The position numbers and the translations under genes are program-made. Below, in pieces: positions 9,301 to 16,737 of a stretch of DNA of 38,038 nt. The notes beneath the pieces are model-generated. The model saw only the letters and a program-made list of their open reading frames with translations, did not search any database and was not told the DNA's origin. The stretch is taken from assembly GCA_023392635.1 (NCBI GenBank), contig JAEVYS010000044.1, positions 1-38,038 on the forward strand. Reading direction: 5' to 3'. The stretch comes from Actinomycetes bacterium (lineage in GTDB: Bacteria > Actinomycetota > Actinomycetes > Propionibacteriales > Propionibacteriaceae). Within the stretch, counting starts at the first letter, position 1; each line of letters begins with the position of its first letter.

Positions 9301-9324
9301 TTCCGGGGAGTGCGGGGGCAGTGA
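6307..9324 (+). CDS. Alpha-mannosidase, glycoside hydrolase family 38
   Basis: A 1005-residue GH38 enzyme, normal length for bacterial members; it removes alpha-linked mannose by a retaining, zinc-dependent mechanism. Zinc ligands are visible in GHAHIDSAW (His256, His258 region), the likely nucleophile is Asp370 in WLPDSFGY, and a further zinc/active-site pair is His574-Asp575 in QQFHDILPGSS. There is no signal peptide, so it acts in the cytoplasm on imported oligosaccharide. The GTG start at 6307 is preceded by AAGGAG four bases away. Its TGA overlaps the GTG of the next gene by four bases. It leads a four-gene operon of glycosidases. Confidence 0.95.
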   Translation: MRDNEWLYRGRLGRFLEELVLPHLYGDRHPLTLTAWPVPGEPVSFSEAVGQAYTPFEVGSAWGRGWSTLWLHATGEVPQEWRGSPYEIVIDLGFRTHLDGSQAEGLAFRPDGTILKAIEPFNRYLPVEEPDAINLYLEAAANPEVAVGGSWHPTPFSSLATVPAEDLYVVRQFEVARRNLDVWELNEDIEVLAGLAEELPADLPRRAEIVVALNEAMDAVDPRDVAGTAGRARRVLARVLERPANASSHCVVATGHAHIDSAWLWPVRETVRKCARTFANVIALCEEYPDLVFSCSSAQQYAWIKQYYPELWQRLKAKVAEGRFVPVGGMWVESDTNMPGSEALVRQFVHGKGFFLREFGYEPLDVWLPDSFGYTGALPQVAVAAGARWFLTQKMSWNETNVLPHHTFWWEGIDGTRIFTHLPPVDTYNSRLAAFELAKAERQYAEQGHGTVSLVPFGYGDGGGGPTREMVARAHRTADLEGSPKVRIGTVNDFFAEAEEELAHPHTWSGEMYLETHRGTYTSQLRTKQGNRRSEHLLRAAELWATTAAVRRGLAYPADELRAVWETVLLQQFHDILPGSSIAWVHREAEANYARLAGVLEGIISRSLEALTGPGERPLVANAAPVALAGTPAFAVAPATAPATGLAVEASDGCWVVDTGAIRAVVDADGLVPSVVDLASGREAVAAGRRFGVLQLHNDRPSMYEAWDIDGHINRMVEDVVSAESVRLVEHTDHEATFEVVRRFRDSSVTTRLRFTAGSAAIDHDLDIDWHEQRTLLKLAFPTSVFTDRATSEIQFGHIQRPTHSNTTWDVARHETVAHRWVHVGEPGFGVAVANDSTYGHDIRRDHPGGAAPGTTVRLSLVRGPRFPDPETDQGRHRLAVSVVCGADLETAISAGQRLNQPVRELRGGAAVAPIVEVSAPGVLVEAVKLAEDGSGDVVLRLYESLGGRSAGALRPGFGYRSVERTDLLERPLGPDPETDSSGAVTLAVRPFEIVTLRFRGVRGQ

Positions 9325-10622
9325 GTTCCCTGCAGGTCACCGGCAGCGGGCCGCTCGCCCGCCGGCTGGCCCCGCTGGTCGACGCCGCCAAGGCCTGCCT
9401 GGCCCGCAACACCGTGCCGGGCCGGGCCGCGGGCGATCCGCCGCTCTACCTGCGCGCCGGCGGCGGGTACCCCGAGCCGTGGACGCGCGACGCCGCGATC
9501 AACACCTGGCAGGCCGCAGCCTGGCTCGAGCCGGAGGTGGCCAGGGACACCCTGTTGATGGTGTGCGAGCGCGACCGCTCCGCCGTCGTCTGGGACGACC
9601 AGTGGTGGGACCAGGTGATCTGGGTCGTGGGCGCCCGGGAGCTGGCGGTCGTGGCGGGTGACCGGGAGTGGGCTGCGGACGCGTACCGCATCGGCGTCGC
9701 AACCCTCGACCGCCTGGACGGACGGTGTCTTGATCCGGCCACCGGGCTCTACGTCGGACCCGCGGTGATGGCGGACGGCATCACCGCATATCCGCCGCTG
9801 TTCCACGACCCGGCGAGGCCGGCCTCGTCCTTCGTCCTCCACCATGCCGGCACCTCCCGCCTCCTGTGCCTCTCCACCAACGCGCTGTATGTTCTGGCCT
9901 TCCAGGCGCTGGCCGACCTGGCCCCACTCGCCGGCGACGACCCGTCCAGGTGGCGGGACCGCGCGGCAGCCCTGGCCCTGGCCGTGCGGGAGCGCTTCTG
10001 GCTGCGCGAGGCGAACCGGTTCGGGTACCTGCTCGGCGGCACGGGAGCGACGGCCGAACAGGAGGGGCTCGGCGTGGCACTGGCGATCCTGTCCGGCGTG
10101 GCCGCTCCCTGGCAGGCACGGGCGAGCGTGGCGGGCATCCAGCACTGCGCCTGGGGGCTCCCCGCGGTGTGGCCTCCGTTCCCCGGGCTCGCCGACCACC
10201 GCTTCGGACGCCACGGTGCCGCCCTCTGGCCGATGGTCATGGGTGTCTGGGCCCAGGCCGTGGCGTCCACCGGCGACGCGGTGGCGTTCGGCACGGAGCT
10301 CGACAGCCTCTGCCGGCTCTTCGAGGGCAGCGACCTGCGATTCTTCGAGGTGTACCACCCGGCCACTGGAGTGCCTGACGGAGGCTGGCAGGCGGGTCGC
10401 GACTGGGCGTCGGAGCCCGACCAGACCTGGTCGGCCACGACGTTCCTGGGCACGGTCCTGCACGGCCTTGCCGGGCTGTGCCCGACCCCGTCCGGCCTGG
10501 AGGTGCGGCCGTGCCTGCCCCCCGGCACCGGTGAGCTCCGGCTGCTCGGCCTCCCCTGGCGCGGGAGGCACCTCGACCTCGACCTCACTGCCGGCCACCA
10601 CTTCGTCCCCGGGAGGACCTGA
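9321..10622 (+). CDS. (alpha/alpha)6-barrel glycosidase-like protein
   Basis: A 433-residue soluble protein with features of the six-hairpin glycosidase superfamily (GH15/GH63/GH133-like debranching or glucosidase proteins). The motif YPEPWTRDAAINT at residues 50-62 carries the WxRD signature that lines the active site in such enzymes. Near residues 380-386 GRDWASEPDQTWSAT gives acidic candidates for the second catalytic residue. No signal peptide is seen. It starts with GTG inside a GTGA overlap with GH38 and its TGA shares one base with the ATG of the GH36 gene, so it is made together with them. The bond it cuts is unknown; I would not commit to a CAZy family without a profile search. Confidence 0.75.
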   Translation: MSSLQVTGSGPLARRLAPLVDAAKACLARNTVPGRAAGDPPLYLRAGGGYPEPWTRDAAINTWQAAAWLEPEVARDTLLMVCERDRSAVVWDDQWWDQVIWVVGARELAVVAGDREWAADAYRIGVATLDRLDGRCLDPATGLYVGPAVMADGITAYPPLFHDPARPASSFVLHHAGTSRLLCLSTNALYVLAFQALADLAPLAGDDPSRWRDRAAALALAVRERFWLREANRFGYLLGGTGATAEQEGLGVALAILSGVAAPWQARASVAGIQHCAWGLPAVWPPFPGLADHRFGRHGAALWPMVMGVWAQAVASTGDAVAFGTELDSLCRLFEGSDLRFFEVYHPATGVPDGGWQAGRDWASEPDQTWSATTFLGTVLHGLAGLCPTPSGLEVRPCLPPGTGELRLLGLPWRGRHLDLDLTAGHHFVPGRT

Positions 10623-12481
10623 TGGAACTGCACGCCCCCGAACTCGACGGCCTTCTCCTGGTGGCCGAGCAGCTCGACCTGCCGAACCCGTACGCGGCGG
10701 TCACCCGGTGCGACCTCCTGGCTTCTGTTGCCGCGGACGAGGTGAGCGTGTCCGACGTTCCGACGGTCGTGGTGCACCTCCCCGCCGCCGACTGGACGGT
10801 CCACTGGTTCACCTCTGCCTGGGGCGACGAGTTCACGCCGCAGCAGCAGCCGGGGAGCGAACCGGTCCACCTCGCCAGCACCACCGGTCGCTCCTCCCAC
10901 GGCACCCATCCCTGGGTCTGCCTGGAGTCCGCCGGGGAGTGCGTGGTGGTGAGCCCCGCCTGGAGCGGGAACTGGCGGATCGACGTGGAACCCGCGGCCG
11001 GCGGCGGCGTGCGCGTCCTGGCGGGCATCAGCCCCGAGAACTTCACGCGCGCCGTCCGGCCGGACCGGCCCTTCCGCGCACCCACGGTGTACGTGTCGAA
11101 CGCCCCGGACCGGGCGGATGCCACCGCCGGCCTCGCGGCAGCGGTGTCGCGCTGGGTCGCCCCGCGCACGCCGGACGTGCCGCTGACCTGGAACCACTGG
11201 TGGCCCTACGAGGACCAGGAGATCACCGCTGAGGTCTTCCTTCGCGAGGTCGCCGTGGCGCGCGACCTCGGGTACGAACTGGCTGTGCTGGACGCCGGCT
11301 GGTTCGGCGGGGCGGACGCCGCGTCGGACTGGTGGCGAATCCGCGGCGACTGGGACGCCGAGAACACCGTCCGGTTCCCCGACGGCACCGCCGGGCTGGC
11401 CCGGGCGACCCGCGACGCCGGTGTGCAGTTCGGCATCTGGTGCGAGATCGAGGCGCTGGGCCTCGACGCCCGGGTGGCGGCCGCGCGGCCCGAGATCGTC
11501 GCGCGTCGCGACGCCGACCCCGGCTTCGCCGGCATCAGGGAGGACGACCCCGGCTGGCTCGGATACGTGTGCCTCGGCTCGTCCGCCGGACGGGCACACG
11601 CCCTCGACGTCCTGGACCGGCTGGTCACGCGCACGGGTGCGCGCTGGCTCAAGGTGGACTTCAACCTCGACCCCGGCCCCGGCTGCTCACGCACCGACCA
11701 CGGCCATGATGCGGGCGACGGCCTCTACGAGCACTACCTCGGGCTGTACTCGATCCTTGACGAGCTGCGCGCGCGGCACCCGCAACTGGTCGTGGAGGAC
11801 TGCTCCTCCGGTGGCCTGCGGCTCGACCTGGGCCTGCTCGCGCACGTCCACTGCGGCTTCCTGTCCGATCCGGACTGGACCGAGTTCCAGCTCCAGCTGC
11901 TGTGGGGCATCTCCCAGATGCTGCCGGCGGCCAGCATCTACCACTTCAGCGAGTCGCAGTGGCGCACGCACCACCCGCGGCAGAACCTGGACCCGAAGAC
12001 GGTCCCGGTCGCCGAGTACGACGCGTCGCTGCGCGCCGTGATGCTGCATCGGTTCGCCCTGTCGCAGAAGCTCGTCGAGCTGCCGGACGCGCTGCGCGAC
12101 CGGGTGCGCGCGCACGCTCAGGACTACCGCGACCATGTCGTCCCGGCCCTGCGCGAGCACGGCGTGATCCGCCCGCTCACCGCCCAGCCGCGGCGCGACG
12201 GCGGCGGCGAGCGGTGGCCGGCGTTCCAGCTCAGCGCCGCCGACCGGCACGTCCTGATGGCTGTGGCCCTCGACGGAGCCGGGGACGAGTGCCGGATCCG
12301 TCCCGTGGGGCTGTCGCCGGAGACGATCTACGGCGTCCGGCTCCTCGGCCCGGGCGCCGACGCGGCCGACCTGGGCACCACCGAGGGCCTGGGATCGGAG
12401 CTCGCGTCGGCAGGGGTTGCCCTCCGCCGAGCCTCCGGGGCAGTCTCGTGGCTGGTGCTCATCGAGGAAGAAGATGCATGA
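10622..12481 (+). CDS. Alpha-galactosidase, glycoside hydrolase family 36
   Basis: A 619-residue GH36/melibiase-type enzyme that releases alpha-linked galactose with retention. An N-terminal beta-sandwich is followed by a TIM barrel. WNHWWPYEDQEIT opens the barrel, the nucleophile is Asp346 in WLKVDFN, and the acid/base is Asp416 in FLSDPDW. VVEDCSSGG is the conserved substrate-pocket loop. It is shorter than the roughly 700-residue group I enzymes but complete. No signal peptide is seen, so it is intracellular. It overlaps its upstream neighbour by one base and its downstream neighbour by four (ATGA). Related GH36 enzymes act on raffinose or N-acetylgalactosaminides, so the exact sugar is open. 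Confidence 0.92.
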   Translation: MELHAPELDGLLLVAEQLDLPNPYAAVTRCDLLASVAADEVSVSDVPTVVVHLPAADWTVHWFTSAWGDEFTPQQQPGSEPVHLASTTGRSSHGTHPWVCLESAGECVVVSPAWSGNWRIDVEPAAGGGVRVLAGISPENFTRAVRPDRPFRAPTVYVSNAPDRADATAGLAAAVSRWVAPRTPDVPLTWNHWWPYEDQEITAEVFLREVAVARDLGYELAVLDAGWFGGADAASDWWRIRGDWDAENTVRFPDGTAGLARATRDAGVQFGIWCEIEALGLDARVAAARPEIVARRDADPGFAGIREDDPGWLGYVCLGSSAGRAHALDVLDRLVTRTGARWLKVDFNLDPGPGCSRTDHGHDAGDGLYEHYLGLYSILDELRARHPQLVVEDCSSGGLRLDLGLLAHVHCGFLSDPDWTEFQLQLLWGISQMLPAASIYHFSESQWRTHHPRQNLDPKTVPVAEYDASLRAVMLHRFALSQKLVELPDALRDRVRAHAQDYRDHVVPALREHGVIRPLTAQPRRDGGGERWPAFQLSAADRHVLMAVALDGAGDECRIRPVGLSPETIYGVRLLGPGADAADLGTTEGLGSELASAGVALRRASGAVSWLVLIEEEDA

Positions 12482-15399
12482 CGTCCGCCGATCCCTACAG
12501 CCCTGCCGAGGGTGCCGTCGTCCCCGTAACGCGTGATGCCGTCCGTCCGCGCGCCGCGCTGGCCAGCGACGCGACCGCCCTCGACCTGAGCGGGGGGTGG
12601 TCGTTCCGGCTGGCCCCGACGCCGGCCGACGCCGCCGCCTGGGCCGATCCGGGGACGGGCTGGGACGAGATCGCCGTGCCCGGCCACTGGCAGCTGCAGG
12701 GGTGGGGCCGGCCGGCCTACACGAACGTCCGCTACCCGTTCCCGCTGGACATGCCGCGTCCGCCCGCGGACAACCCGACCGGCGACTACCGGCGGGTCGT
12801 GGACGTGCCCGAGGTCGGCCCCGGCCGCTGGTACCTGCGCCTGGAGGGCGCCGACTCGGCCGCCCTCGTCGCGGTCAACGGCCACTACGTCGGCCAGCAC
12901 ACCGGGTCCCGGCTGCCGGTCGAGTTCGACGTCACCGACCACGTCCACCCCGGGCGGAACCTCGTCGCCGTCCGGGTCCCGCAATGGTCGACCGGCAGCT
13001 ACGTCGAGGACCAGGACCAGTGGTGGCTGTCCGGGCTGTTCCGCGAGGTCGGCCTGCGGCACCGCCCCGACGGCGGCATCGAGGACGTCGACCTGCGGGC
13101 GGACGTCGACCCGGCGACGGGGGCGGGCACGCTCACCGCGAGCGTCCGGATGTCGGCGGGGGCGACGACGCCGGCCCGGCTCCGCATCCCCGAACTCGGT
13201 GTGGACGCCGCTCTCGCCGCGGAGCCGCTCGTGCTCGAGGTGGGCCGTGTCGACCCGTGGTCGGCCGAGGTGCCGAGGCTGTACGACGCCACCGTGGCCA
13301 CGAGCACCGAGACCGTGCGGCTGCGGATCGGCTTCCGCCGGGTCGAGGTGGCCGGCGGACTGCTGCTCGTGAACGGGACCCGGGTGCAGTTCCGCGGTGT
13401 CAACCGCCATGAGTTCCACACGCGCACCGGACGCGCGGTCTCCGCCGACGTGATGCTCGCCGACGTGCTGGCGATGAAGCGCCACCACGTGAACGCCGTG
13501 CGCACCAGCCACTACCCCCCTCACCCCCATTTCCTCGACCTGTGCGATGCGCACGGCCTCTACGTGGTGGCCGAGGGCGACCTGGAGACCCACGGGTTCG
13601 AGTTCGAGGGGTGGGCGGGCAACCCGTCGGACGACCCCCGGTGGCGGGCGCCGCTGCTCGCGCGCGTCGAGCGCCAGGTCGAGCGGGACAAGAACCACCC
13701 GTCCATCGTGATGTGGTCACTGGGCAACGAGGCCGGGCGGGGCGCGAACCTGCGGGCCATGGCCGACTGGGTCCACGCCCGGGACTCCCGGCCGGTGCAC
13801 TACGAGGGCGACCAGCGATCCGGCTTCGTCGACGTCTACAGCCGGATGTACCCCCCGCTCACCGAGGTGGACGAGATCGGACGCCGGGCGGAGCCTGCCC
13901 TGGACGACCCCGAACTGGACGCCCATCGGCGGTCGCTCCCGTTCATCCTGTGCGAGTACGCGCACGCGATGGGCAACGGACCGGGCGGCCTGTCGCTGTA
14001 CGACGAACTGTTCGAGCGCCACGAGCGGTGCCAGGGCGGCTTCGTGTGGGAGTGGATCGACCACGGTCTCACCCGACCCGGCGCGCCCGAAGGCAGCGGG
14101 TACCGCTACGGCGGAGACTTCGGCGAGGAGGTGCACGACGGGTCGTTCGTGATCGACGGGTTGTGCTTCCCCGACCGCACCCCCTCCCCCGGGCTCGTCG
14201 AGCTCGCTGCCGTCAACGCTCCGCTCCGGATCAGGGTGGACGCGCGCTCGGCCACGGTGACCAGCCGGTACCAGCTGCGGGACACCCTGGGGGTCCGCTT
14301 CCGATGGGCGCTGCTCGCCGACGGGGCCGCCGTGGACGACGGTGAGCTGCTCGTCCCGGTGCTCGGCCCGGGTGACAGCGTCACGGTGTCCCTGCCACCG
14401 TTCATGGACCTGCTCGCGGACGTCCCCGCGACCCGGGAGGCCGTGGTGCGGGTGGTGGCGCTGACCGGTGAGGACCTGCCCTGGGCCGCCGCCGGGCACG
14501 AACTCGGCAGCGGCGAGGCGGTGGTGCGGGCGGCGGCGCTGCCGGACGCGGCACCCGGGCCCGTCGAGGTGACCGAGCGGGGACTTCGTCTGGGGCGCGC
14601 CACCTTCGACGCGCACGGCACGCTCGTGGAACTGGGTGGACGCGCCGTGCTCGCCGCGGGCTTCGACGCCTGGCGGGCGCCGACCGAGAACGACCTCGCG
14701 ACCGGGTGGGGCGACAGCACGTCTGCCGCCGCGGCGTGGCGCGCCGTCGGCCTCGACCGGCTCCACCTGCGCACCGAGCGGGTGCGGTCCGACGGCCACA
14801 CCCTTCAGGTGGAGGCGTCCGCGCGCGCGGCCGGCACCTCGGCGGGATTCCGGTTGCGCCAGGTGTGGCGGACCGACGATGCCGGCACCGTGGCGCTGCG
14901 GATGGAGGTTGTCGGGGCAGGCCCGCTGCCGACGAGCCTTCCCCGGCTGGGCTACAGCTTCGCGATCCCCTGCGACGACCCCCTCGCGGTGGAGGTCGAG
15001 TGGTACGGGCGGGGCCCCGGAGAGTCCTACCCGGACTCGTGCGCCGCTGCCCGGCTCGGCCGCTGGCGCCATCGGGTCGCCGACTGGCAGACGCCCTACG
15101 TGGTGCCGCAGGAGAACGGCCTGCGGCAGGACGTCCGGTGGGCCGACCTCGCCTGGATCGGCGGCGGCCTGCGCCTGCGGGCCCGTCCGGTGATCCACCT
15201 CGCGCTGCGCCCCTGGTCGAACCGCGCGCTGGAGGCTGCCGCGCATGCCGACGAACTCAGGGCCGAGGACCGCCTCTGGATCCACCTCGACGCCGGCCAG
15301 AACGGGCTGGGCACCGCGACCTGTGGTCCCGGGGTGGACCCGCGCTTCCGCTACCGTCCCGACAGCGCCCTGGTCGCCGTGGACCTCATGCCGCTCTGA
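12478..15399 (+). CDS. lacZ: Beta-galactosidase, glycoside hydrolase family 2
   Basis: A 973-residue LacZ-type GH2 enzyme, close to the usual 1000-1050 residues. Domain order is sugar-binding (PGHWQLQGWG near residue 70), immunoglobulin-like, TIM barrel (RGVNRHEFH near residue 300), and a C-terminal domain with the YGRGPGESYPDS motif. The acid/base is Glu418 (SLGNEAG) and the nucleophile is Glu493 (ILCEYAHAMGNG). Both are intact. The frame is open far upstream, but ATG 12478 overlaps the GH36 stop as ATGA, fixing the start. No signal peptide is seen. It is the last gene of the operon and its stop lies only four bases from the stop of the convergent ROK gene, without a clear terminator. The symbol is by family only. 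Confidence 0.95.
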   Translation: MTSADPYSPAEGAVVPVTRDAVRPRAALASDATALDLSGGWSFRLAPTPADAAAWADPGTGWDEIAVPGHWQLQGWGRPAYTNVRYPFPLDMPRPPADNPTGDYRRVVDVPEVGPGRWYLRLEGADSAALVAVNGHYVGQHTGSRLPVEFDVTDHVHPGRNLVAVRVPQWSTGSYVEDQDQWWLSGLFREVGLRHRPDGGIEDVDLRADVDPATGAGTLTASVRMSAGATTPARLRIPELGVDAALAAEPLVLEVGRVDPWSAEVPRLYDATVATSTETVRLRIGFRRVEVAGGLLLVNGTRVQFRGVNRHEFHTRTGRAVSADVMLADVLAMKRHHVNAVRTSHYPPHPHFLDLCDAHGLYVVAEGDLETHGFEFEGWAGNPSDDPRWRAPLLARVERQVERDKNHPSIVMWSLGNEAGRGANLRAMADWVHARDSRPVHYEGDQRSGFVDVYSRMYPPLTEVDEIGRRAEPALDDPELDAHRRSLPFILCEYAHAMGNGPGGLSLYDELFERHERCQGGFVWEWIDHGLTRPGAPEGSGYRYGGDFGEEVHDGSFVIDGLCFPDRTPSPGLVELAAVNAPLRIRVDARSATVTSRYQLRDTLGVRFRWALLADGAAVDDGELLVPVLGPGDSVTVSLPPFMDLLADVPATREAVVRVVALTGEDLPWAAAGHELGSGEAVVRAAALPDAAPGPVEVTERGLRLGRATFDAHGTLVELGGRAVLAAGFDAWRAPTENDLATGWGDSTSAAAAWRAVGLDRLHLRTERVRSDGHTLQVEASARAAGTSAGFRLRQVWRTDDAGTVALRMEVVGAGPLPTSLPRLGYSFAIPCDDPLAVEVEWYGRGPGESYPDSCAAARLGRWRHRVADWQTPYVVPQENGLRQDVRWADLAWIGGGLRLRARPVIHLALRPWSNRALEAAAHADELRAEDRLWIHLDAGQNGLGTATCGPGVDPRFRYRPDSALVAVDLMPL

Positions 15400-15403
15400 C
15401 GGT

Positions 15404-16657
15404 TCAGTGCGCGAGGGCGATCGAGCTCACCGCCGGTGCGAACTCGTGGTCGAGCACCAGGCAGGCGGCGCCGATCGCGATCACGTCCTCGCCGAGGGCC
15501 GTACCGACGACCGTCACGGGGCGGGTGCCCGGGCGGTGCACCAGGCCGGGCTGCACCAGGTCGTTGAGACGAGGCAGGTACACACTGCTCAGCCGCGTCC
15601 AGGTCGGGCCGCCGACGGCGACCACGTCGGTGTCGAACATGTTGGCGAGGGTGGTGATCGCCTTGGCCAGCTGCACCGCGGAAGCGTCCACCACGGCGAG
15701 GGCGCCGTCGTCGCCGGCGTCGACCAGTGCGCACAGCACGGCGAACGACCGGTCGACCTGCGCAGGCTCGGCCGACCGCACGGCGTCGAGGTGCGTGCCG
15801 CCGAGCACCCGTGCGGCGACCGCCCGCTCGACGAGAGCGGCCGGGCTGAGGGTCACCCCGACACACCCGCGCTGGCCGCAGTCGCAGACCGGGCCGCGGG
15901 CGTCGACGATCAGGTGGCCGATGTCACCGGCGTTGCCGGTCGAGCCACGGATGATCGTGTCGTCAACCGCCACACCGGCACCGATGCCCGTGCTCAGGTA
16001 GAGGAACAGCGAGTTGGCCTGGCCGAGGGTCGCGCCCGTCCAGCGCTCGCCCACCGCGGCAGCGATGACGTCCTTGTCCAGCAGGACGGGCAGCCCGACC
16101 CGCCCGGCCAGTTCGTCCGCCACCGGCACGTACCGCCAGTGCGGCAGGTGGGGCGGATCGAGCACCGTGCCGAGCTCGGCGTTGATCGGGCCGGGCGACG
16201 CCAGCCCGAGGCCCGCCACGAGATCGAACGGCACGCCGGCGCGCTCCAGGAGCGCCGGGACGGCGGCGGCGATGTCGGCCACCACGTCCGCCGGTTCGGC
16301 CGCGGCGGGGCTGGGGCGCCGCAGGTGCGCGGCGACCTCGCCCCGCAGGTTCACCACCACGATCGTGACCATCAGCGGGTCGAGGTGGACGCCCACCGCG
16401 TACCGGCCGTCGGGATGGAGGGTGAGCGGGGTCCGCGGCTTGCCGAGGCCCTGGGTGATCCGGTCGCCCTCGCGCAGCAGCCCCGATTCCAGCATCCGCC
16501 GGACGATGTTCGACACGGTCTGCGCCGACAGGCCGGTCTGCTCGGAGATCTCCACCCGGCTGAGGCCGTTGCGGGCCCGGCGTACGGCGTCGATGACCAC
16601 CGCCTCGTTGAAGCCGGCCACACGGGAGAGGTTGGTGCCACGCCGCAGTGCCCGCAT
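15404..16657 (-). CDS. ROK-family transcriptional repressor
   Basis: A 417-residue NagC/XylR-like regulator. A winged helix-turn-helix occupies residues 18-62 (VEISEQTGLSAQTVSNIVRR). The sugar-kinase-like ROK domain follows, with GLASPGPIN near 151-159, STGIGAGV near 222-229, and zinc ligands His248, Cys258, Cys260 and Cys265. The ROK signature normally ends GCxE; here residue 267 is Gly, which may alter sugar recognition. The kinase ENDAN-type motif reads LDKDVIA, fitting a regulator and not an enzyme. ATG 16657 follows a GGGGG-type RBS. It is divergent from the propeller gene, with a shared operator-like box between them. It is the best candidate to control the nearby glycan operons and itself. 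Confidence 0.95.
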   Translation of the reverse strand: MRALRRGTNLSRVAGFNEAVVIDAVRRARNGLSRVEISEQTGLSAQTVSNIVRRMLESGLLREGDRITQGLGKPRTPLTLHPDGRYAVGVHLDPLMVTIVVVNLRGEVAAHLRRPSPAAAEPADVVADIAAAVPALLERAGVPFDLVAGLGLASPGPINAELGTVLDPPHLPHWRYVPVADELAGRVGLPVLLDKDVIAAAVGERWTGATLGQANSLFLYLSTGIGAGVAVDDTIIRGSTGNAGDIGHLIVDARGPVCDCGQRGCVGVTLSPAALVERAVAARVLGGTHLDAVRSAEPAQVDRSFAVLCALVDAGDDGALAVVDASAVQLAKAITTLANMFDTDVVAVGGPTWTRLSSVYLPRLNDLVQPGLVHRPGTRPVTVVGTALGEDVIAIGAACLVLDHEFAPAVSSIALAH

Positions 16658-16673
16658 GACGTCCCCCTTCCCG

Positions 16674-16702
16674 TTGTCGACTAAGTCCAGTGGATGTATT
16701 TT
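16674..16702 (+). promoter_or_regulatory. Promoter of the propeller gene with an embedded ROK box
   Basis: TTGTCG (16674-16679), 17 bases, TATTTT (16697-16702) is the best promoter-like match in the window. The box GACTAAGTCCAGTGGA (16679-16694) fills the spacer and would be covered by a bound repressor. On the opposite strand the same bases lie 20-50 bases upstream of the ROK gene, so autoregulation is likely. Confidence 0.55.
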
Positions 16703-16737
16703 GTCACCTCTGGTCCCGGAAGTCGCTGGAGCCCGCC

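Noticed and set aside
13717..15285. 522-residue minus-strand frame opposite the beta-galactosidase
   Set aside because: Antisense shadow of the GH2 gene with no domain-like pattern, no RBS and His/Arg/Gly-rich composition.
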